A DNA stretch of 64,000 nucleotides from JAJYKC01 sp963823105 (GCA_963823105.1 CAWGKC010000001.1:248001-312000); one strand, 5' to 3'. Counted from the first letter of the stretch, positions 1-9,584 are shown. Numbers and translations are program-made. Notes: a model not told the origin generated them from the letters alone.

Positions 1-931
1 GGCCGTGCTCGTGGGATTCGACGGGATAGAGGCCGGCGAAGACCATGGGCTTGATCTCCTGGAAGCCGGGGAGCGGCTCGGAGGCGGGGTTGAGATGATC
101 GGTGACGGTGTCGCCGATTTTGGCGTCGGCGACGGTTTTGATGTTGGCGAAGAGGAAGCCGGCTTCGCCCGCCGAGAGCTCCTCGCAGGGGATGGGCTTC
201 GGGGACTGGTAGCCGAGGCCCTCGATGTCGTAGGAGGTTCCGTTGGACCAGAGGCGGATCTTCTGGCCGAGGCGGAGGCGGCCGTCGACGACGCGAACGA
301 GGATGATGACGCCGCGGTAAGGATCGAACCAGGAATCGAAGATGAGGGCGCGGAGCGGGGCTTCGGGATCGCCTGTGGGAGCGGGGACGAGATGGACGAC
401 GGCTTCGAGAACGTCGCGGATGCCGATGCCGTTTTTGGCGCTGACGAGGATGGCGTCCTGGGCGGGAAGCCCGATCAGTTTTTCGATCTGTTCGCGGATG
501 CGTTCCGGCTCGGCGGCGGGGAGATCGATTTTATTGATGATGGGAATGATTTCGAGATTATGGCTGAGGGCGAGATAGGTGTTGGCGAGGGTTTGAGCTT
601 CGACTCCTTGGCTGGCGTCGACGACGAGGAGCGCGCCTTCGCAGGCTTGCAGGCTGCGGGAAACTTCGTAGGTGAAATCGACGTGGCCGGGGGTGTCGAT
701 GAGGTTGAGTTGATAGTCGTTGCCATCGTCCGCCTTGTACATGAGGCGGACGGCGTGGGCTTTGATGGTGATGCCGCGCTCACGCTCGAGGTCCATGGTG
801 TCGAGGACCTGAGCCATCATGTCGCGCTGGCTTACGGCGCCGGTGGTCTCAAGCAAACGGTCGGCCAAAGTGCTCTTGCCATGATCGATATGCGCAATGA
901 TGGAGAAATTGCGAATGAAGCGTGGAATCAT
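1..931 (-). CDS. lepA: Elongation factor 4 (LepA), C-terminus outside window
   Basis: Ribosome-associated GTPase that back-translocates or remodels stalled ribosomes. The N-terminal 310 residues are present and run off the left edge of the window. Read on the minus strand from an ATG at 931 the protein starts MIPRFIRNFSIIAHIDHGKS, so the G1 motif AHIDHGKST lies at about residue 12. The G2/G3 region includes RGITIKA and DTPGHVDF, and the G4 motif is NKID. The start of the translation-factor domain II follows (about residues 190-280). The start fits the usual LepA N-terminus. The gene diverges from ribH with about 50 bp between them. Identification is secure. The long open frame on the opposite strand here is a shadow of this high-G+C gene. 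Confidence 0.96.
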   Translation of the reverse strand, partial: MIPRFIRNFSIIAHIDHGKSTLADRLLETTGAVSQRDMMAQVLDTMDLERERGITIKAHAVRLMYKADDGNDYQLNLIDTPGHVDFTYEVSRSLQACEGALLVVDASQGVEAQTLANTYLALSHNLEIIPIINKIDLPAAEPERIREQIEKLIGLPAQDAILVSAKNGIGIRDVLEAVVHLVPAPTGDPEAPLRALIFDSWFDPYRGVIILVRVVDGRLRLGQKIRLWSNGTSYDIEGLGYQSPKPIPCEELSAGEAGFLFANIKTVADAKIGDTVTDHLNPASEPLPGFQEIKPMVFAGLYPVESHEHG

Positions 932-983
932 TGGCTGGGAGCCATGCGATAGAATGAGGGGCTGAGTCCCAATTATCCCACAC

Positions 984-1463
984 ATGCCTGAATCGATCGA
1001 AGGAAACCTGGACGCGCGCGGATTGAAGCTGGCCATTGTGGTGAGCCGTTTCAACGGGTTCGTGACGGGGCCGCTGCTTGAAGGGGCGCTGGACGCGCTG
1101 CGGCGGACGGGCTGCGACATGGAAACGGTGGACGTGGTGCGCGTGCCGGGATCGTGGGAGATGCCGTTGGTGTTGAAGACGCTGGCGCAGGGGAAGCGAT
1201 ACGACGCGCTGATCGCGTTGAGCGCGGTGATTCGCGGGGAGACGCCGCATTTCGACTATGTAGCGGGTGAGGCGGCGAAGGGGATTGCGCAGGCGGCGAT
1301 CGAGAGCGGAGTGCCGGTGGCCTTCGGAGTGTTGACGACGAATACGTTCGAGCAGGCGATCGACCGGGCGGGCGGCAAGGGCGGAAACAAAGGGTTCGAC
1401 GCGGCGATGACTGCGGTGGAGATGGCGAACCTGATGCGAAGGCTGCGGGAAGCGGCGAAGTAG
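984..1463 (+). CDS. ribH: 6,7-dimethyl-8-ribityllumazine synthase
   Basis: Penultimate step of riboflavin synthesis: condenses 5-amino-6-ribitylamino-uracil with 3,4-dihydroxy-2-butanone 4-phosphate. The 159 residues are a normal length. Family landmarks are VSRFNGFVTGPLLEGAL near the N-terminus, VPGSWEMP, the phosphate-binding stretch SAVIRGETPHFDYV containing the conserved catalytic His, and GVLTTNTFEQA near the C-terminus. It is followed after 2 bp by nusB and then glgA, so the three genes probably form one transcript. The pairing of ribH with nusB is common across bacteria. No clear Shine-Dalgarno sequence precedes the ATG. Confidence 0.97.
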   Translation: MPESIEGNLDARGLKLAIVVSRFNGFVTGPLLEGALDALRRTGCDMETVDVVRVPGSWEMPLVLKTLAQGKRYDALIALSAVIRGETPHFDYVAGEAAKGIAQAAIESGVPVAFGVLTTNTFEQAIDRAGGKGGNKGFDAAMTAVEMANLMRRLREAAK

Positions 1464-1465
1464 CG

Positions 1466-1888
1466 ATGGCGGCGCGACACCGCTCACGGCAGCGGGCCTT
1501 GCAGGTGCTGTTTCAATGGGACATGAGGCGGCAGCCGGTGTCGGAGGCGATCGAGAGTTTTTACGAGACGCTGTATAGCGTGGAGACGCCGGTGCGGCCG
1601 GAGGCGGATGAGTTTATGGAACGGCTGGCGACCGGCACGTCGAGCGCGGCGGCGGCGATCGACGAGCGGATCGCGGCGAAGGCGGCGCATTGGTCGATCG
1701 AGCGGATGCCGGTGGTGGATCGCAATATTCTGCGGCTGGCGGTGTTTGAGATGACGAAGCTGGGGACGCCGGCGGCGGTGGCGATCGACGAGGCGCTGGA
1801 GCTGGCGCGGCAGTTCGCGGGCGATGAATCGGTGGCGTTCATCAATGGAGTGCTGGACGCGGTGAATAAGGAAACGCCGCAGCCATGA
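1466..1888 (+). CDS. nusB: Transcription antitermination factor NusB
   Basis: RNA-binding all-helical protein that binds boxA with NusE (S10) and supports rRNA antitermination. It has 140 residues, the usual size. The N-terminus reads RHRSRQRALQVLFQWDM, the typical NusB signature, and the C-terminal half contains DRNILRLAVFEM and the conserved AIDEALELARQFAGDES region. It starts 2 bp after ribH, and its stop overlaps the glgA start by 4 bp (ATGA), indicating translational coupling. Confidence 0.96.
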   Translation: MAARHRSRQRALQVLFQWDMRRQPVSEAIESFYETLYSVETPVRPEADEFMERLATGTSSAAAAIDERIAAKAAHWSIERMPVVDRNILRLAVFEMTKLGTPAAVAIDEALELARQFAGDESVAFINGVLDAVNKETPQP

Positions 1889-3312
1889 GCCGGGTTTTGA
1901 TGGTGGCCTCGGAGGCGGCGCCGTTCTGCAAGACGGGCGGGTTGGCTGACGTGGTGGGAGCGCTGCCGGCGGCGCTGCGGGAGTTGGGGGAAGAGGTGGC
2001 GGTGGTGCTGCCCTACTATCTCGATTTGAAATTGCCGGTGCCGCCGGGAGAGGTGTGGCGGGATCTGCGGATCCCGTTGGGGCCGCGGTTATTCACCGCC
2101 GATATTTACCGGACGGAGCTGGGCGGGGCGCCGTATTATTTTGTCGCTTGCCCGGAATTGTACGGGCGGCGTGGTATTTACAGCGGGCCGGCGGGGGATT
2201 TTCCCGACAATCATTTGCGGTACGCGGTGTTGAGTCTGGCGGCGCTGGGGGTGGCGCGGCATTTGTTCCGGCCGCAGGTGCTGCATTGCCACGACTGGCA
2301 GGCGGGGCTGGCGCCGGTCTATATGCGGACGAAGTTCGCGGGCGATCCGACGTTTATGGGAATCCGGACGATGTTGACGATCCACAATTTGGGTTACCAG
2401 GGGCGGTTCCTGGGCGCGACGATGGGGGAATTGGGACTCGATCCGGCGCTGTTCAACCCCGAGGGGCTGGAGTTTTTCGGCGACGTGAATTTTCTGAAGG
2501 GCGGGATCGCATTTAGCGATTCGATCACGACGGTGAGCCGGAAATACGCCGAGGAGATTCAGACGCCGGAGAACGGATTCGGGCTGGATGGATTTTTGCG
2601 GGCGCGGGCGGAGCGGATTCAGGGGATCGTGAACGGGGTGGATTACGCGGAGTGGAATCCGGAGACGGACCGGCACATCGCGCGGAACTATTCGGCGGAG
2701 GATTTGTCGGGGAAAGTGGAGTGCAAGCGGGCGCTGATCGCCGAGATGAGGCTGCCGGCGGAGGCGATGGGGCGGCCGCTGATCGGCATCGTATCGCGGT
2801 TCGCCGAGCAGAAGGGCTTCGATTTGGTGGAGGAGATCGCGCAGGCGATCGCCGATGAGGACGTGAGCGTGGCGGTGTTGGGGAGCGGGGAGGCGCGATT
2901 CGAGAACGCGTTCCGGTATTTCGCGGCGGCGCGGCCGGACCGGTTCGCGGCGCGGATCGGCTACGACGACGGGTTGGCGCACCGGGTCGAGGCGGGGGCG
3001 GACATCTTCCTGATGCCGAGCCGGTATGAGCCGTGCGGGCTGAATCAGATTTACAGTTTGCGGTATGGGACGCCGCCAGTGGTGCGCGCCACGGGCGGGC
3101 TGGATGATACGATCGAAGACGGGACGGGGTTTAAGTTTCGGGAGTATACCGGGGCGGCGCTGTTGGTGGCGATCCGGGGCGCGCTGGCGGCGTACCGGGA
3201 CGCGGAGGGGTGGGCGGCGAGGATGCGCCGGGGGATGAGGAAGGACTTTTCCTGGAAGGTCTCGGCGGGGGAATACGCCAAGCTTTACAAGCGTTTGACG
3301 GAGTCCCGCTAG
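1885..3312 (+). CDS. glgA: Glycogen synthase (ADP-glucose), GT5
   Basis: Transfers glucose from ADP-glucose to growing alpha-1,4-glucan in glycogen storage. The 475 residues match bacterial GlgA length. The N-terminal ADP-glucose site KTGGLADVVGALPAAL lies at about residues 15-30. The second Rossmann domain carries GIVSRFAEQKGFDL, and the C-terminal catalytic motif SRYEPCGLNQIYSLRYGT lies at about residue 378. The start overlaps the nusB stop. The combination with riboflavin and transcription genes is not functional but is a tight co-directional cluster. Confidence 0.97.
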   Translation: MSRVLMVASEAAPFCKTGGLADVVGALPAALRELGEEVAVVLPYYLDLKLPVPPGEVWRDLRIPLGPRLFTADIYRTELGGAPYYFVACPELYGRRGIYSGPAGDFPDNHLRYAVLSLAALGVARHLFRPQVLHCHDWQAGLAPVYMRTKFAGDPTFMGIRTMLTIHNLGYQGRFLGATMGELGLDPALFNPEGLEFFGDVNFLKGGIAFSDSITTVSRKYAEEIQTPENGFGLDGFLRARAERIQGIVNGVDYAEWNPETDRHIARNYSAEDLSGKVECKRALIAEMRLPAEAMGRPLIGIVSRFAEQKGFDLVEEIAQAIADEDVSVAVLGSGEARFENAFRYFAAARPDRFAARIGYDDGLAHRVEAGADIFLMPSRYEPCGLNQIYSLRYGTPPVVRATGGLDDTIEDGTGFKFREYTGAALLVAIRGALAAYRDAEGWAARMRRGMRKDFSWKVSAGEYAKLYKRLTESR

Positions 3313-3374
3313 GAGCGGCGGGAGGGCGTTTGGAATCTTTATGAGAAGAAACGGCATCCAACGAAACGGAGTAG

Positions 3375-3710
3375 ATGAATATGGCCGGTGAACACACCTT
3401 AACTTTTACAGACGCGAATTTCGAGATGGACGTTCTTTCCGCGGAGGTCCCCGTTCTGGTGGACTTTTGGGCGGAATGGTGCGGTCCCTGCAAGATGATG
3501 ACGCCCACGGTGGACGCCGTCGCGAACGACTACGCGGGCAAGGTAAAAGTGGGGAAACTGAACGTGGACGATAACGGCGGGATCGCGATGCGGTATAACA
3601 TTCGCGGGATTCCGACGTTGCTGTTGTTCAAAGGCGGGCAGATTGTGGAGCAGCGCGTCGGCGCGGTGGGGAAATCCGACGTGCAGAAGATGATCGACGC
3701 GCACGTTTGA
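3375..3710 (+). CDS. trxA: Thioredoxin
   Basis: Small cytoplasmic dithiol oxidoreductase. It has 111 residues with the canonical active site WAEWCGPCKMM near residues 29-39 and the cis-proline loop RGIPTLLLF further on. There is no signal peptide, so it is a cytoplasmic TrxA rather than a secreted thiol oxidase. Either ATG at 3375 or the second at 3381 could be used; the first two codons of the longer form add only Met-Asn. It lies 62 bp after glgA on the same strand and may be cotranscribed. Confidence 0.95.
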   Translation: MNMAGEHTLTFTDANFEMDVLSAEVPVLVDFWAEWCGPCKMMTPTVDAVANDYAGKVKVGKLNVDDNGGIAMRYNIRGIPTLLLFKGGQIVEQRVGAVGKSDVQKMIDAHV

Positions 3711-3761
3711 GGGGGCCGGGGCGGCTATTGGGAGAGGCCTCCATTCCACGACCGGGATAGC

Positions 3762-3977
3762 ATGGCCGAGCAAACCAGAGATCCGGAAGGACTAGAGAGT
3801 CTTTACCGTCGCGCCTTCAGCGAGTACGGCAGCCGGGCGCTTTGGAACATGCGGCCGATTGCTGACCCCACCCGAGCCGACGCGTTGGCGATCACAAAAG
3901 CGTTGAGAACGCATGGGGGGATGGAAGGGCGGCGTCTGGCGGAAGAGATTGAAAGCCTTTGCCGTGCCACTCACTAA
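3762..3977 (+). CDS. Small hypothetical protein paired with nucleotidyltransferase
   Basis: A 71-residue, mostly helical, charged protein starting MAEQTRDPEGLESLYRRAF. I do not recognise a named family. Its stop at 3975-3977 lies 14 bp inside the following nucleotidyltransferase gene if that gene uses the GTG at 3964, so the two are probably translated together. A short polypeptide overlapping an AbiEii-like nucleotidyltransferase recalls toxin-antitoxin organisation. The sequence does not resemble the winged-helix AbiEi antitoxin, so its role stays unknown. Confidence 0.75.
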   Translation: MAEQTRDPEGLESLYRRAFSEYGSRALWNMRPIADPTRADALAITKALRTHGGMEGRRLAEEIESLCRATH

Positions 3978-4800
3978 ATTGCAATCCCACGCGCTAGGCG
4001 TGCTCGCGGCGGGACGCAGCCCCGACAGCTACGTTGCGGGTGGTGTCGCCATCAATCGGGAAGGGCCGCGCTATTCCGGCGATATCGACATTTTTCACGA
4101 CTCGGAAAGCCGTCTTGCGGCGGCAGCGTCCGCCGACGCCGAGGCGTTGACCGGGGCCGGTCTTAAGTTAACTTGGGGGAGAATTCAGAGCGGCAAGAGG
4201 CAGGCGCAGATCGAAGGTCTCGGCGAGGCTATGCAACTTGAATGGGTCGCCGACAGCGCCTTCCGATTCTTCCCGGCCCAGCGGGACAAGCTCTTCGGTT
4301 ACGTGCTTCACCCCGCCGACCTCGCCACGAATAAAGCATCCGCCGCCGCCGATCGGCGAGAACCGCGCGACATCGTGGACCTTTTGACGATCCACGAAAA
4401 CATTCTTCCGCTTGGGGCGGTGATCTGCGCCGCAGTCGGACGCTTTCCGGGACAGTCGCCGGAGGAAATGCTGTCCGATATCACGCGGCACAGCCGGTTC
4501 ACGGCGGAGGAGTTCCGAGTGTTGGCGATGGAGCGGCCGCTGGACGTATCCGCCCTCCACCGGAGAATCCGAAGCATGATAGAGGACGCGGAGCGATTCA
4601 TCGGGCGGATTCCAAGCGACGCTGTTGGCTTCGTGTTTCTGGAGGGCGAAAAACCCGTTCAGCCCGACGTTGAGGCGCTCGGCAAGTATCGGCGCCATGC
4701 CGGTGCGCTTGGTGGCGTCTGGCCGTCCTCCCCGGAGATTTCGAGCGCCATGCTGGAAGGCTACGGCAAAGAACCGCCGGGACGCGACCCGGAGGCGTGA
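3964..4800 (+). CDS. AbiEii/AbiGii-like nucleotidyltransferase family protein
   Basis: About 278 residues from the GTG at 3964, which gives a sensible N-terminus (VPLTKLQSHALGVLAAG). An upstream ATG at 3913 would add 17 residues lying inside the previous gene. The nucleotidyltransferase core is visible: a helix, then VAGGVAINREGPRYSGDIDIF, where the acidic pair DID at about residues 40-42 should bind metal, then a strand with LEWVADS and a conserved helix DLATNKASAAADRREPRDIVDLL that matches the AbiEii-family lysine/arginine-aspartate motif. Family members are toxins of type IV-like TA systems or tRNA-modifying nucleotidyltransferases. Which applies here cannot be told from sequence. Confidence 0.78.
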   Translation: MPLTKLQSHALGVLAAGRSPDSYVAGGVAINREGPRYSGDIDIFHDSESRLAAAASADAEALTGAGLKLTWGRIQSGKRQAQIEGLGEAMQLEWVADSAFRFFPAQRDKLFGYVLHPADLATNKASAAADRREPRDIVDLLTIHENILPLGAVICAAVGRFPGQSPEEMLSDITRHSRFTAEEFRVLAMERPLDVSALHRRIRSMIEDAERFIGRIPSDAVGFVFLEGEKPVQPDVEALGKYRRHAGALGGVWPSSPEISSAMLEGYGKEPPGRDPEA

Positions 4801-4922
4801 GATATCGAACCGGGCCATTTGCGGCTCCGAGGCAAGAGTCAGAATCGTGGGTGGCGGCCGAAACACGCCCGAAAATTGAAACCCAAGTCCCTAGTGGAGC
4901 ATTCGGGCAAGCATAGACACCG

Positions 4923-5193
4923 ATGCCAATAAAGGACCCGCTTCACCCCGGTGGATTTGTGTTGCGCCAGTACATCGAACCATTGGGTTTCACGAAAACG
5001 GACGCCGCGCGGCCCTCGAGGTCACGCGCGCGACGTTATCAAAGTTGGTGAACGGGCGGCGCGGGATCGCTTCCGAGATGGCCGTACGATTGACCAAGGT
5101 GTTTGGTGAAAGCGCCGAATGCGGGCTGGTGCAGCAGGCGCAATACGACATTTCGCACGTTCGCGCCGGGCGGCTGAGGTTCAAGCGGCTGGT
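4923..5193 (+). pseudogene. HigA/VapI-like antitoxin remnant (frameshifted)
   Basis: From the ATG at 4923 the frame reads MPIKDPLHPGGFVLRQYIEP, the standard opening of HigA-type XRE antitoxins, then GFTKTDAAR. Near 5010-5016 the frame changes and the rest of the helix-turn-helix continues as LEVTRATLSKLVNGRRGI, with SEMAVRLTKVFGESAE after it. No normal stop follows; the shifted frame reads into the antisense of ilvD to 5305. No HigB toxin frame can be found in the 120 bp upstream. It is therefore either an orphan decayed antitoxin or one affected by a sequencing slip. The extent to 5193 is set by similarity. Confidence 0.72.
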
Positions 5194-5223
5194 TGTGGCG
5201 GGGCCTCGGCGTTGCCGCCTCGC

Positions 5224-6899
5224 TCAGAACACCTGGGAGGTGACGGCGCCTTCGGTGGCGGAGGAGACCAGGGCGATGTATTTGGCGAAGACGCCGGTGG
5301 TGTAGTGGGGTTTGGGTTTGGTCCAGGCTTCGAGGCGCTTCTTCAGTTCCTCGGCGGGGATCTCCAGGTCGATGGAGCGGGCGGCGATGTCGATGGAGAT
5401 GGTGTCGCCTTCGCGGACGGCGGCGATGGGGCCTCCGTCGGCGGCTTCGGGGGCGATGTGGCCGACCATGAAGCCGCGCGTCGCACCGGAGAAGCGGCCG
5501 TCGGTGACGAGGGCTACGCTGTCGGAGAGGCCGGCGCCGACGATGGCGCTGGTGACGCCTAACATTTCGCGCATGCCGGGACCGCCTTTGGGGCCTTCGT
5601 AGCGGATGACTAAGATGTCACCGGCCTGGATTTTGCCTTCGGTGACGGCGGACATGGCTTGTTCTTCGCATTCGAAGACGCGGGCGGGGCCGCGCTGAGC
5701 GGAACGGGCGATGCCGGTGACCTTGATGACGCGAGCCTTCGGGAGCCAGGGAACCTTTCAAGATGACCAGGCCGCCCGAGGATTTGATGGGGTTGGAGAG
5801 CGGGCGGATGACTTCCTGGCCGGGCGTTTCGACGGCGGATTGGGCTTCTTCGGCGAAGGTCTTGCCGGTGATGGTGAGGGCTGAGCCATCGACGTAGCCG
5901 CCATCGAGAAGACGTTTGGCTAAGACGGGGATGCCGCCGGCTTTATCGACGTCGGCGGCGAGGAAACGGCCGGCGGGTTTGAGATCGACCAGGAGCGGCG
6001 TGCGGGCGCTGATGGTTTGGAATTCGTCGATGTCGAGCGCGAGGCCGGCTTCGCGGGCCATGGCGAGGAGGTGGAGAACGGCGTTGGTGGAACCGCCGGA
6101 TGGCGGCGACGGAGGCGATGGCGTTGTGAAGAGCGGCGCGGGTGACGATGGCGCGCGGGCGGAGGTCCGCTTCGACGGCGCGGACGGCGATTTCACCGCA
6201 CCGTTTGGAGACGGCGCGTTTGCGCTCGTCCACCTGGGGCACGGCGGCGGTGCCGAACGGGGCGAGGCCGATCATCTCGACGACGGTGGCCATGGTGTTG
6301 GCGGTGAACTGGCCGCCGCAGGCGCCGGCGCCGGGACAGGCGGCGTTTTCAATGGCGAGCAGTTCGGCGTCGGAGATGCGGCCGGCGGCGTTGGCTCCGA
6401 CGGCTTCGAAGACTTCCTGGATGCTGATGTCCTTGCCATTGTGATGGCCGGGAAGAATGGAGCCGCCGTAGAGGATGACGCCCGGAATATTCAAGCGCAA
6501 GAGGGCCATCGCGGCGCCGGGGATGGTTTTGTCGCAAGCGACGAGGGCGACGATGCCGTCGAACATGTGGCCGCGGGCGACGAGTTCGATGGAATCGGCG
6601 ATTACTTCGCGGCTGACCAGCGACGCTTTCATGCCTTCGGTGCCCATGGTGATGCCGTCGCTGATGGCGATGGTATTGAACTCCATCGGAGTGCCGCCGG
6701 CGGCGCGGATGCCGGCGGCGACATCGACGGCGAGATCGCGCAGCTTGAAGTTGCAGGGCATCGTGCCGATCCAGGTGTTGGCGATCCCGACGATGGGTTT
6801 GCGAAGATCCTCGTCGGTAAATCCGATGGCCTTGAGCATGGAGCGCGCCGGTGCGCGATCGCGGCCTTGCGTGATGATGTAACTATCCAGGTTACGCAT
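5224..6899 (-). CDS. ilvD: Dihydroxy-acid dehydratase, two apparent frameshifts
   Basis: Fe-S dehydratase for the third common step of valine and isoleucine synthesis. Read from the ATG at 6899 (MRNLDSYIITQGRDRAPARS), the protein shows AISDGITMGTEGMKASLVSR, VACDKTIPGAAMA and the cluster region PGAGACGGQFTANTM. Near 6097 one extra base breaks the frame at AAI/GGSTNAVLHLLA. Near 5735 one base is missing between LAPEG and VIKVTGIARSAQRGPA. After both corrections the C-terminus is intact (ALVTDGRFSGATRGFMVGH, then EGAVTSQVF). Total length of about 558 residues equals the family norm, so an assembly error is more likely than decay. It diverges from the GGDEF/EAL gene with 54 bp between starts. Confidence 0.93.
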
Positions 6900-6953
6900 A
6901 GAATCATCATGGTACCTTAGTGCGTAAGAATTGCGACGGACCGTTTTCGAGAA

Positions 6954-9584
6954 ATGGGGGATACGGTTATTTCGGGCGCACCGATAAAGAGCTACGATTT
7001 CGCCGACAGCGACGCCGATCTCGTGTATACGCACGATTTCGCCGGCGCGATCCTAACGATTCACGGATCGGTGGAGCGGATTACGGGATATTCGCGCGAG
7101 GAGGCGCTGCGAATGAGCCTGCACGAGCTCTTCGATTCGAAATACGTCGAGCAGACGCTGCAGGACGTGATGGTGCAGATGGGAGGCGGGGCGCCGGCGC
7201 CACGGCGGTTTGCGCTGAAGACGAAATCGGGGAAGAGGAAACAACTGGAGACGTACTCGCGGATCCTGTTCGACCGAGGGCGGCCGGTGGCGGTGGAGGG
7301 GCTGGTGTGGGACGTGCGGGGGAGCGGACCGGAGAGAGCGCGAAGCCGGGACGCGGCGCTGGAACACCGGCTGGAGCGCTACAGCGCGCACTTGAAACAT
7401 TTGCACCGGTTGAACGTGCGCAAGTACGGGACGCTGGAGGACGTGTTCGACGATTTCCTGAAGACGGGCTGTGAAATCTTCAAGCTGCGAACGGGGTTGA
7501 TTCACACGGTGGAAGGAGGGAAGCCGCAGATTCACGCCTCGCTCGCGCTGCCCAGGGATTTCTCGATGGAAGGCGAGCAGGGGACGGCGGGGATGCAGTT
7601 GGGCAGCTTTCTGGGCACGCCGATCCTGGTGGACGGAAATCTATACGGGAGGCTGAGTTTCTTTTCCGAGGGCGGACCGCAACGGCGCTTCACGCCGCAG
7701 GAGCGGGAAGTGGTGGAGTTGATGGGACGGAGCCTGGGGCGGGTGATTCTGGAGCATCGGGTACACGCCGAGACGGGGCGGACGACGACGCTTGAGAAGG
7801 ACCGGAACGAGCTGCTGGAGATGATCGCGGCGAACTATCCGATCGAGGCGACGCTGACGCATTTGGCGCGTATGATCGACCGGCAGAGCCCGTCGGGACG
7901 GTCCGCGGCGATCCTCATGGAGAAGGGAGCGGTGTCGTTTGTGGCGGCGCCGGGTCTGCCGCGGCACTACGCGCGGATCGTGAGGGAGTTGGAGCCGGGT
8001 TCGGCGCCGTTCCGGGCCTGCGCGGCGTCGTCGGGGCCGATGGCGACGGCCGATCTGGTGGCCGAAATGCCGAATTGGAAACATGCGCGGGCGCTGAGGA
8101 GGTTCGGTGTCCAGGCGGCGGTGACGGCTCCGATCCTATCGGGAGCGGGGCAATTGCTGGGGGTATTGGCGCTGCATTACCGGGAAGGGCAGGCGCCGAG
8201 GGCGGAGGATCAGAGCCTGTTGACCACGGCGAGCCGGCTGGCGGCGATCGCGATCGAGCAGAAGCAGCTAGCGCGAAGGCTGGCGTTTCAGGCCAATCAC
8301 GACGAGATGACGGGCTTGCCGAACCGGCTGCAATTGATCGAGCGGGTGGAGGCGGCGATCGCGAGGGCGGGGGCCGGAGTGGTGGCGGTGCTGTTTCTGG
8401 ATCTGGACCGGTTCAAACAGATTAACGAGGCGTTGGGGCACCGCGCGGGAGATCATTTGCTGAAGAAAGTGGGCGAGCGGCTGCGGGGGATGCTGAGCGC
8501 CTGGGACATGGTGGCGCGGATGGGCGGCGACGAATTCGCCATCGTGCTATCGGGCCTCGATAGCGTGGAGACGGCGCTGGCCAAGCCGGCCGAATTCATC
8601 GAGGCGATGCGGCGGCCGTTCGTGCTGGACGAGCGCGAGGTATTCGCCACGGCGAGCATCGGCGTGAGCACGTACCCCAGGGACGGATACGATGTGGAGA
8701 CGCTGCTGCGCAACGCCGACCTGGCGATGCACAAGGCCAAGCGGCAGGGCAAAAACGATTGGCAACATTTTGTAGTGGATACTCATGCGGCGAGCTTCGC
8801 CACGCTGGAGGTGGAGAACGCGCTGCGGCATGCGCTGGAGAACCGGGAGTTCAAACTGCATTATCAGCCGATCGTGACGATGGAAGGAACGCTGGCGGGA
8901 TTGGAAGCCCTGCTGGGGTGGAACCATCCGACGCTAGGGCGGATCTCGCCGGGCATCTTCATTCCGCTGGCCGAGGAAGCGGGGCTGATCGCCGAGATCG
9001 GGACGTGGGTGCTCGAACAGGTATGCGAGCAGAGCGCGAGTTGGCGGGCGGCGGGGTTGGAGCCGGTGCGAATGGCGGTGAACGTGTCGGCGCTGCAGTT
9101 CGGACGGCCGGCGTTCTTCGAGGCGGTGCGGAGGGCGATGGAGACGAACCGGATCGAGCCGCAATGGCTGGATCTGGAGCTGACCGAGAGCGTGGTAATT
9201 CGCGACTTGGCGGCGTCGGCGCGGGAGATGGCGCGGCTGCGGGAGATGGGAGTGCGGGTGTCGATCGACGATTTCGGGACGGGGTATTCCTCGCTGAGCT
9301 ACTTGCGGCAATTGCCGCTCGATACGTTGAAGATCGACCAGGCGTTCCTGCGCGATCTGACGGCGGATGGGGGATCGTTGCCGGTGGTGCAGACGATCGT
9401 GACGCTGGCGCATAATCTGAGTTTGGAAGTGATCGCCGAAGGAGTGGAGACGAGGGAGCAACTGGAGCTGTTGCGGACGACGGGTTGCGATAAGGTGCAG
9501 GGGCATTTGTTCGGGAGGCCGGCGCCGCCGGAGGAGATCGAGACGATCCTGAACCGGGCGGACCGGACGATGGCGCCGATTTAG
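6954..9584 (+). CDS. PAS-GAF-GAF-GGDEF-EAL cyclic-di-GMP signalling protein
   Basis: 876 residues without signal peptide or membrane segment. Order: PAS (about 20-130, with GYSREEALRMSLHELF), two GAF-like domains (about 150-265 and 285-430), GGDEF (about 440-600) and EAL (about 615-870). The diguanylate cyclase site is intact (MGGDEFAIVL, near 522). The phosphodiesterase domain keeps LEALLGW (the usual Arg is replaced by Gly), NVSALQF, ELTESV, DDFGTGYSSLSYL, EGVET and QGHLFGRP. Both activities are therefore possible, gated by cytosolic ligands or redox through PAS/GAF. A PilZ effector is encoded at 49019. Its 3' end faces selB with 11 bp between stops. Confidence 0.94.
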   Translation: MGDTVISGAPIKSYDFADSDADLVYTHDFAGAILTIHGSVERITGYSREEALRMSLHELFDSKYVEQTLQDVMVQMGGGAPAPRRFALKTKSGKRKQLETYSRILFDRGRPVAVEGLVWDVRGSGPERARSRDAALEHRLERYSAHLKHLHRLNVRKYGTLEDVFDDFLKTGCEIFKLRTGLIHTVEGGKPQIHASLALPRDFSMEGEQGTAGMQLGSFLGTPILVDGNLYGRLSFFSEGGPQRRFTPQEREVVELMGRSLGRVILEHRVHAETGRTTTLEKDRNELLEMIAANYPIEATLTHLARMIDRQSPSGRSAAILMEKGAVSFVAAPGLPRHYARIVRELEPGSAPFRACAASSGPMATADLVAEMPNWKHARALRRFGVQAAVTAPILSGAGQLLGVLALHYREGQAPRAEDQSLLTTASRLAAIAIEQKQLARRLAFQANHDEMTGLPNRLQLIERVEAAIARAGAGVVAVLFLDLDRFKQINEALGHRAGDHLLKKVGERLRGMLSAWDMVARMGGDEFAIVLSGLDSVETALAKPAEFIEAMRRPFVLDEREVFATASIGVSTYPRDGYDVETLLRNADLAMHKAKRQGKNDWQHFVVDTHAASFATLEVENALRHALENREFKLHYQPIVTMEGTLAGLEALLGWNHPTLGRISPGIFIPLAEEAGLIAEIGTWVLEQVCEQSASWRAAGLEPVRMAVNVSALQFGRPAFFEAVRRAMETNRIEPQWLDLELTESVVIRDLAASAREMARLREMGVRVSIDDFGTGYSSLSYLRQLPLDTLKIDQAFLRDLTADGGSLPVVQTIVTLAHNLSLEVIAEGVETREQLELLRTTGCDKVQGHLFGRPAPPEEIETILNRADRTMAPI

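Noticed and set aside
5..952. Long open frame on the plus strand across lepA
   Set aside because: It mirrors lepA, whose minus-strand protein has all GTPase motifs. Acidic, repetitive composition marks it as a G+C shadow.
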